In this document: in pieces, positions 59,301 to 64,000 of the stretch
Layout of the letters: each line of letters starts with the position of its first letter
Numbering within the stretch: the stretch's first letter is position 1
NCBI GenBank assembly: GCA_022393335.1
Contig: JAJEKB010020319.1
Location: 208,732-272,731 of the forward strand
From: Macrotrachela quadricornifera
Taxonomy: Eukaryota; Rotifera; Eurotatoria; Philodinida; Philodinidae
Length of the DNA stretch: 64,000 nucleotides
Direction of reading: 5' to 3'
The notes under the pieces: generated by a model
The model's input: only the letters and a program-made list of their open reading frames with translations
Databases searched by the model: none
Told to the model about the DNA's origin: nothing
Made by a program: the position numbers and the translations under genes

Positions 59301-60470
59301 GAACATATTTCATCACGGACATTCTGCTTATTTGATTCAATTTTGTCATTCCGACATCCGTGACGAAATTTTTGAATAATTTTTTTGTCTGGAGTTCCTA
59401 ACAGGTATCTTCTACTGGAGTTCGGAATGACGAGGTGGTACGAAACGTCATTTTCCCATTATGTGACACTGGGAAGTGCTTACATATTATAAAGAGAAAA
59501 GAATAACATTTAAGCAATAAGTAGATCACTAATGCATGATATTTCTTAGAGAAACAAGCACGGATACGGTATTCATCTGTCAGCACACACTTTTAAGAGT
59601 ACTAGGGGAATAGATGAAGTGAATATGTATATAAAATGTAAAATGAAATATAAAACTGAGAGAATAGGAAAAAAGAAAGAAAAGAGAAAAAAAAACGATT
59701 CTTCACATAGTGAAAGCGTCCGTGCAGTATGCACGGGTTTCCACTAGTATCATTATAAAATTTAATCGAATCTCAATAGATTAAGATTGTTTCATCTCAT
59801 GTATAATTATGGTATTGAGAGTGTGAGTATATTAATATGTTCATTCATGTTCTTCTTTCTTTAATTAGGCACATTTATCGTTCTTATACTTTTCAATTCA
59901 CTGAGTACTGAATTAGTGACTCAAACTGTATCAAATCCATCAATAACAACTTACAAAAACTTAGAAATCTTATATCCAAATACATTGAGATGTCCTTGTT
60001 CTGCTGTAACAATCTCTTATTATAAATTCATTTCGTTGTCTCCAACCTTTCATCAAATTTGTTCAAGTCCATTTGTTGACGACCGTTGGATATCATTATT
60101 AAAACTAAGTAGAGCTACCGATAAAAGAGTTGACGGTTGGAATTATGTCGCTTCCTCACATTTTCAATTGTTATCGGAGTTTTGTCAATTGGCTAATAAA
60201 ACGATCACAAAAGCTGTTCATCGCTTTCTCACTCAATCCTTCTTTGCTGCAAGTGTAATTACTGAAATGAATTTCAATAAACAGTTAAATGATAGTATCG
60301 AACAACTTATTCAATCAACATCCATTGATTATGCTTTTCTTCTTGATACAGTACGTCTTATTATGCAAGTCGATCAACTTTATATGGCATCATTAGACTC
60401 GACCGCTAGTGGAAAATCTAGCGTCATAAACGTGCTGACAAATAATGTGAACGATTATCAGTCATTACAG
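44344..60470 (+). CDS. Bdelloid-type transmembrane protein, two tandem units, 3' end not seen
   Basis: Function unknown. Exons inferred: 44344-44515, 54615-54907, 55116-55691, 55741-56047, 56111-56248 and 59869-60470; all junctions are GT..AG and phase-consistent, giving 696 aa so far. Unit 1: acidic cytosolic start, membrane segment (about 49-68), then an extracellular domain with SCPCSTM, ICSSIFV and further cysteines, and a second membrane segment (about 415-440). It then continues without a stop into unit 2: basic segment (RLNLFKK), membrane segment, and again RCPCSAV and ICSSPFV. The 63-nt intron 56048-56110 is a multiple of three and stop-free, so the frame is continuous with or without its removal. 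The intron inside unit 1 at ASSQ|F is absent from unit 2 (ASSHF). Introns 1 (10.1 kb) and 5 (3.6 kb) are packed with transposons. No exon after 60470 is visible before the MULE, so the gene may be interrupted or continue beyond 64000. Confidence 0.7.
44751..46143. repeat. GC-rich tract with repeated ATGGAAGCAGTATTCC
   Basis: The 16-mer ATGGAAGCAGTATTCC occurs at 44751-44766 and, inverted, at 44853-44868, 45774-45789 (one mismatch) and 46128-46143. The surrounding ~1.5 kb is clearly richer in G+C than the host DNA and full of CCGGAA/TTCCGG words. Several stop-free frames here are by-products of this composition. Probably an unclassified element with internal repeats. Confidence 0.6.
46270..46446. 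mobile_element. hAT-type MITE, 177 bp, perfect 8-bp target duplication
   Basis: CAGTGGCGGATCCAG at both ends in inverted orientation; TCTACGAC duplicated at 46262-46269 and 46447-46454. This terminus is widespread among animal hAT MITEs. It was inserted into an array of AAGGAATTCAAGGA-like units, and an inverted counterpart of that array is at about 46985-47070. Confidence 0.92.
47186..47817. repeat. Foldback element, about 630 bp
   Basis: Ends CTATTGTCGATTMCAGAAGT in inverted orientation. Arms run about 47186-47455 and 47622-47817, with shared internal blocks (CGATTGGTGAAAA, AGAGGAACTTRAGATCTATA). The right arm is shorter, indicating a deletion. No coding content. Confidence 0.72.
48090..48225 (+). 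repeat. CAGCACC tandem array, left
   Basis: Degenerate direct repeats of CAGCACCTCAGCACCC and variants just inside the left terminus of the composite element; a shorter version follows at 48300-48345. Its partner at 53646-53847 has the same strand orientation. Confidence 0.85.
48453..50690. repeat. Giant palindrome with tandem-array arms
   Basis: AGGTATGCA at 48453 is mirrored at 50690. The left arm is an array (about 48500-49080) of ~30-nt and ~60-nt units of the type GTCCTCAAGTCCTATATTATGG with GGTACC-like spacers. The right arm (about 50355-50640) is its inverted, shorter counterpart. Inverted similarity continues inward (GTAACAATA..., GACGTCAAATATCAATA-type block, CTTCGA..CCTCGACCCC, AAAGTCGTTATTTTC) to a centre near 50110. 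The left arm is interrupted by the TTAA-flanked insertion. Excluding that insertion, nearly the whole unit could form one hairpin. Confidence 0.75.
49108..49911. mobile_element. TTAA-flanked non-autonomous element, 804 bp
   Basis: GGGTACCCCCCCCC at the left, mirrored GGGGGGGGGGTACCC at the right, bounded by TTAA (49104-49107 and 49912-49915). Internal inverted motif GAGCTGAAATTTTTACC (49170s) and its mirror (49540s). A TTAA target suggests piggyBac-type mobilisation; a TA target cannot be excluded. It interrupts the left arm of the palindrome, so it is younger than that element. Confidence 0.7.
51131..52217. mobile_element. Non-autonomous MULE with tandem-repeat TIRs, 9-bp target duplication
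   Basis: 1087 bp flanked by a perfect 9-bp repeat AGCATCGAC (51122-51130 and 52218-52226). Ends GGTGCTA and GGTGACC (reverse complement), each followed by tandem units of GGACAATTCGTYGC(A/N): about 12 units on the left and 10 on the right, 14-16 nt each. After the arrays a unique ~110-130 bp inverted segment continues (to about 51440 on the left and 51939 on the right). The remaining ~500 bp interior is AT-rich and non-coding. Duplication length, 7-nt lead, GGACAA start and unit period match the autonomous element at 61114-63322. Apparent proteins here (repeated NCPATNCP or DNSL) are translations of the array. Confidence 0.88.
52318..53407. mobile_element. Tc1/mariner-type element (TA target), interrupted by a hAT MITE
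   Basis: The left end CACGGTGCTCCAAAAGTCCC and the right end (reverse complement) CAGGGTGTTCCAAAAGTCCC are bounded by TA (52316-52317 and 53408-53409). These termini are typical of mariner/IS630-like elements. Without the nested hAT insertion the element is about 580 bp with no transposase recognised. Confidence 0.8.
52758..53263. mobile_element. hAT-type MITE with CAACTCCACTC array, perfect 8-bp target duplication
   Basis: 506 bp. Ends CAGAGATGGGCAACTCC and (reverse complement) CCGAGATGGGCAACTCC. ACCCTGCG is duplicated at 52750-52757 and 53264-53271. The body is almost entirely degenerate tandem CAACTCCA/CACTCCAACT units with a few inverted GGAGTTGGAGTT units at the right. Confidence 0.92.
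53646..53847 (+). repeat. CAGCACCT tandem array, right
   Basis: About a dozen direct repeats of CAGCACCTCAGCACCTAGC with very little divergence, ending 40 nt before the right terminus of the composite element. Lower divergence than the left array suggests recent expansion or homogenisation. Confidence 0.88.
56249..58203 (+). other. First part of the inferred 3.6 kb intron 5
   Basis: Starts at a GTATGT donor. AT-rich, with no exon, repeat or element I can define before the Helitron end at 58204. The intron closes at TTTAATTAG (ends 59868). Confidence 0.5.
58204..59747 (+). mobile_element. Non-autonomous Helitron(s)
   Basis: 5' end TCTATATTATAATGTTGAGT preceded by A. 3' end: hairpin CCGTGC-AGTAT-GCACGG (59720-59736), 7 nt, then CTAG (59744-59747) followed by T. 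These are the classic Helitron signatures (5' TC, subterminal hairpin, CTRR, insertion between A and T). A second Helitron-like 5' end, TCTATATAATAATATTAAGT, starts at 58405, and CTAG at 58386-58389 follows a short self-complementary GCTC..GAGC segment. This may therefore be a short Helitron next to a longer one. No Rep/helicase coding. Confidence 0.78.
58671..59451. repeat. Inverted-repeat element inside the Helitron
   Basis: ATGACGTTTCRTACCACC at both ends in inverted orientation (58671-58688 and 59434-59451). Interior with several CATTCCGA words (about 59161, 59230, 59347 and, inverted, 59420). No target duplication recognised. Either a nested MITE or captured sequence. Confidence 0.6.
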
Positions 60471-61113
60471 GTATACTCTTATTTTAAATAATAGAACTTT
60501 CGACCTGCTTCCTACTAATAATATCAATGATACTTAGCACGTATTATTTTACACTTTAAACTTTCAAATAACAAGAAAAGATTCATAAGTCTTAATTTGA
60601 CATGACATCTTTCGAATAAAGACTATTAGGGAATGAGGCATTTCGTACTAACTTTTCGTTACTGATCGTCCATTAGCATATGTTCGTTACCATCTCTTGA
60701 CATAAGAAAAAAGATATTGTGCTTGAAATAAAATGAACAAGAATTTGAAAAATGATAAACGTCAATTTGAAGCTAAAAACAGTTTGTTCATAATAAAAGC
60801 TGTCCATCAGACTCTAACAAACAGAGACAGATTTTTTGTAACGAAAAACCTTGAAATTTGACTGGAGTTTGAAATGAAAATAACCGTTAGATCACAATAC
60901 AAAAAGGTATTGTTCGAAAATGTAATTATATTTTCTCTTTTTTGATAAATGATAACTGGCACACTAGTTTTTAAACATTCTTGATTTTATGAAAAAGGAA
61001 ATAAAATGCTTTGGAACCGTTGAGAATATCAGAACAAATAACCTACGATTTACAGGTAAATTTAATTACGAACATCCGATTTTTTTCATCCCGATTTTCC
61101 AATACTACTTTAC
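60471..61113. other. Interval between last visible exon and the MULE
   Basis: Begins with a GTATAC donor-like site after exon 6 of the transmembrane gene. No following exon is seen; AT-rich. CTACTTTAC at its end is the MULE target duplication. Confidence 0.5.
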
Positions 61114-61213
61114 GGGTCTAGGACAACTGATCACAGGATAATTTATCGCGGACAACTGATCATGATTAACTGATCATGGAAAAACAATCTTGAACAGTTG
61201 ATCATGAAAATCG
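61114..61213. repeat. Left TIR array of the MULE
   Basis: Units based on GGACAACTGATCAYG with variants (GGATAATTTATCGC, GATTAACTGATCATGG, GAACAGTTGATCATG). Ends about 55 nt before the transposase stop codon. Confidence 0.85.
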
Positions 61214-61266
61214 TTTGATAATTGATAATTGTCATTTATTTTCAAGTAAAAAAGAAGCGAGATCAA

Positions 61267-62809
61267 TTAGAAATTGAAATTGAAGGCAAGAGACTTCAGA
61301 TAGACTGGAGGTTCGGTTGTCTCGAATTTTTTAACAATATTCTTGATTCTTAAAGCAGCATCCGCATATTTCTTCTGAGAGCGGTTCTCTCGCCCATCTA
61401 GAAAGGCCACTTGTTTTCCCGCATTCAGAGCTTGTTCCGAGCGTAGAAATTCGATAAACTTCCAGATGTCAGGATGGACGGCACCAAATGATCCAGAAAA
61501 GGCACGATGCCGACCCTCGATACTGTTGGTGGTCTTCGGCTCCTCTCCTAAGCTTTCATTGTAGACATTCCACAGGTCGTGTGGATGGCGTGGAGTTCTC
61601 CGGCGGTTGCCACGGCGGCGGCCAATGTAGTTGTCTTCATAGTAGGCAAGGACTTGCTCCATTTCATCTGGCAAGGCATCCGATAACAGCTCGAAGTACT
61701 CACACACACGGTTGGTGGGAACAAAGGCAATTGACGGAATCATACGAAGTTGAGTGGCGAATTCCTCATCCGTTCCATAGCGCACAGCAAGTCCATTAGC
61801 TTGAATTTGTCGCCAGACTGCTTGACAATGGTGAAAATAACCATCTTGAATGAATGATTAATGAAAATGTAGTCAATCATACCAATAATAGGGAAAAACT
61901 ATCTTTCATTTGCACTCCGGTAAAGACTTTTTGGGAACCATTGATAGCTGCTAGTTCGAAATCGGTGTATATCTTCGTCGAGGTCAAAGTTGGGCAATGA
62001 TGACGAAGTTGTCTCAAGGCTCTTCTGTATGCCATATCAGTGCGCTCCGACATCAAAATATGGACCACTGGGACGTACTGAAAACCTAGCTTGATATGAA
62101 TGTTGTACAATTGCTGGAAAAGAGGTAGGGCAACACTGAATGTTCCGTCTGAAGCCCAACTCGGCGAATCTCTGAGAGCTTCCAAGTCCTTTTGAGTCGA
62201 GAAGATCAGAGTTCGGTGTTGACCAGGACCAGAATCATTGAGCAAGAACAAATCGCCGTTTTTAAGATGTTGATATTCTTCAGGAATTTGGAGATCCTTA
62301 AGGTTTTGAGGCATCACTGGAACGTTGGCGATTGCTTGTCGATTTCGGCGAATATTCCGGGTCATATTTGAGATGGAAACTGACGCAGCAACTGACTCGC
62401 TCACATGTTGCAGCTCTTCGGCGATGATTCGACGACTCGGTTTCTGGTTCGACACCGCACGTGCCTTGAGTGCGTTCGTCAGTTTTACCCGATTAACCAG
62501 TGTAGGATCGCCGGCATGATTGTGAGCATTGAACACCTATACGAGACACAGTTGGTTATTAATATTTGCTGAATGTGCCTGGGAGAGTGTGAGCTACGAA
62601 ACGCCTGCAACTTTATTCAGGAAAAATACTTCTTTGATAGTTCCGTTCTGGACAACAACTCTTCGCTTGCACGATCCCGATGTCTTCTTGTGGCAATCGC
62701 AGCGATAAAATATTTTTCCTTCATCAGATCGGTGATACTCCGTATGAAGCCATCCATCGTGAACAAGCTTGTCAGATCCACGCTGGCTTTTGACAAATTG
62801 GAGAGTCAT
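61267..62809 (-). CDS. FLYWCH/MULE transposase
   Basis: Three exons on the minus strand: 62809-62630, 62536-61903 and 61844-61267; 463 aa from the ATG at 62809. Residues about 1-67 form a FLYWCH-type zinc finger (SQRGSDKL..DGW, Cys37/Cys47, HNH at 65-67), the usual DNA-binding module of animal MULE transposases. The MULE catalytic domain follows: Asp190 in WASDGTF, Asp252 in IYTDFELA, and Glu381 in NSIEGRHRAF give a plausible DDE triad; FHHCQAVWRQIQ is also conserved. Intron 1 (62537-62629) is GT..AG and joins in frame to VFNAHNHAGDP. Intron 2 (61845-61902, 58 nt) has a normal acceptor, but its donor position reads AT instead of GT, although phase and protein continuity are right. This could be a mutated donor, i.e. 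recent inactivation. It acts in the nucleus on its own terminal repeats. Confidence 0.88.
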
Positions 62810-63217
62810 ATCAAGCAAATATGAATGACGACGAAAATTCTGATGGTAAATGATAAAATAATTTAACGGGTGATCGATCTATCAGATCAATACAAGACCA
62901 CTACTTTATTTTCCAAACGGGCATGATATATATATGAACAAACTAGGAAAGAAATCAACGATACTTGGAAATAAACATGATGAGAAGGAAAAAAACACTT
63001 GAACACTATCACAAGAAGAGAACGTTTGGAAAATACCTAAGTGAAGGAAAGAAAGAAAGAAAAAGATATATGTATGTCATATGTGTCATCTATATAATAG
63101 GAGAAAAGAAAGAAATATCCAACATAAATGAAGTGCACTATAACAGATAAAATGACTATAAAATTGTCTTTTATATGATAAACGATAACATTGATCCCAT
63201 GACTCTTCATAATCAGT
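62810..63217. other. Transposase promoter side of the MULE
   Basis: About 400 nt between the transposase ATG and the right array. AT- and purine-rich; must hold the promoter. No defined motif. A plus-strand frame here is purine-rich noise. Confidence 0.5.
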
Positions 63218-63322
63218 TTTCGTTTATGATCAGTTATCCATGACCAGTTGTCCGCCGTGAGCAGTTGTCTATCACTATCAATTATCCATAATCGGTTGTC
63301 CGTGATCAGTTGTCCGTTCACC
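63218..63322. repeat. Right TIR array of the MULE
   Basis: Plus-strand units based on TGATCAGTTGTCC and variants (TGACCAGTTGTCC, TGAGCAGTTGTC, TAATCGGTTGTCC), i.e. the inverted counterpart of the left array. It ends GTTCACC at the target duplication. Confidence 0.85.
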
Positions 63323-64000
63323 CTACTTTACATATAGTAACGACGATTCTATTCAGAATTTCTAATGACAATCGTCAGGATATACCTATTTTTTCACTTA
63401 CAATTTCCTTGTCAAAAAGATTTACGAACTCCCGGTCACATATACTGAAGTTCACAATATTTTGCGCAAAATATCTTTCAGCCGACTACTCACATACCTG
63501 TGTATTTATGTAAGGCTGATAGGAACGAGAAAAAAAAACATTAAATATAAAAAATTGAATGACTAAAAAGATTGAAAACTTAACTGATTTATTGTCACAT
63601 ATCTCAAGGTAACTTAGAATTGATACGAATCTAATCAGTTACTAGTTCGACTGAACTTTTCTAAAAAGATTTCGATTTTTTTATTAGTTCTCGAAACACT
63701 GAATCTAATGTATTTTCGCTAGTTCTCATCAAATTTTCTGGATTGAATATTCGAAAGTTTGAGTTGAGAAATTTGCAGGCGGTAGTGGAATTGTAGCTTT
63801 CGAGTTTTCTCTAACACTCCACACTATACACTTATTGGTTGTGATAAATTGAATGCACTGAAAATTATTAAGAAAAGTTATTTGACAATTAAAAATCTAT
63901 ATTCGTGGCAAACACTCTCTCTCTCTCTCTCTACATAACATATAATACTTTCTAATTACAGAATAGATAATCGGTAAATTACTATTAATTGATGATAAAA
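63323..64000. other. Right flank, no gene seen
   Basis: Starts with the MULE target duplication. AT-rich; includes a (CT)n microsatellite at about 63916-63933. The missing 3' exons of the transmembrane gene were not found here. Confidence 0.5.

Larger units (their letters stand above)
61114..63322 (-). mobile_element. Complete MULE transposon with tandem-repeat TIRs and 9-bp target duplication
   Basis: 2209 bp, flanked by a perfect 9-bp repeat CTACTTTAC (61105-61113 and 63323-63331). Ends GGGTCTA and (reverse complement) GGTGAAC, each followed by GGACAACTGATCAC and further diverged 14-15-nt units (GGACAACCGATTATG, GGATAATTTATCGC, GGACAACTGGTCATG). A 9-bp duplication and a MULE-domain transposase agree on Mutator superfamily membership. 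The transposase gene fills most of the interior on the minus strand. The coding part is visibly more GC-rich than host genes, suggesting recent arrival. Confidence 0.93.

Noticed and set aside
1..64000. tRNA, rRNA, riboswitch or bacterial operon signals
   Set aside because: None seen; the window is spliced eukaryotic DNA.

Overview
This window is animal nuclear DNA, most likely from a bdelloid rotifer, and more like a repeat-rich Rotaria-type genome than a compact Adineta-type one. That is inferred from: AT-rich DNA; spliced genes with introns of about 48-63 nt; a secreted/anchored kelch protein on a Thr-rich stalk; an F-box/LRR-like protein; a bdelloid-style transmembrane family with a CPC motif; and bacterial- or fungal-looking enzymes (arylsulfatase, intradiol dioxygenase) sitting among ordinary animal genes. 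I saw no rRNA, tRNA, CRISPR or operon structure.

Layout. 1-585: 5' part of a two-membrane-segment gene (minus) that runs off the left edge. 4117-7392: seven-blade kelch membrane protein whose 1.8 kb intron has collected repeats. 9574-11047: two hAT elements with perfect 8-bp target duplications. 11256-12992: F-box protein. 15459-18590: a five-exon GDSL phospholipase B and a four-exon secreted intradiol dioxygenase, both minus. 20863-24141: arylsulfatase and a membrane-anchored METTL24-like methyltransferase, both plus. 27085-30196: two related hypothetical genes separated by a 1 kb inverted-repeat element. 30.2-44.3 kb: gene-free, dense in foldback and MITE-like elements. 44344-60470: one large transmembrane-family gene whose reading frame carries two tandem copies of the family unit. 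61114-63322: a complete MULE transposon with FLYWCH/MULE transposase.

Main points. (1) The MULE at 61114-63322 has a 9-bp target duplication (CTACTTTAC) and terminal inverted repeats built from tandem 14-15-mers (GGACAACTGATCA...). A non-autonomous element at 51131-52217 has the same architecture (7-nt lead, then tandem GGACAATTCGTYGC units, 9-bp duplication AGCATCGAC). (2) A 5.8 kb hAT-type element (48063-53887, 8-bp duplication TAGTGAAT) contains a giant palindrome, a TTAA-flanked element, the non-autonomous MULE and a TA-flanked element that itself carries another hAT MITE. (3) That whole nest lies inside what I infer to be a 10.1 kb intron: exon 1 (44344-44515) and exon 2 (54615-54907) match in phase and protein context. 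A later 3.6 kb intron of the same gene contains one or two Helitrons. (4) Terminal inverted repeats followed by short tandem arrays recur in several unrelated element families here, which is the most unusual pattern in the window. All splice models are read by eye and lack transcript support.
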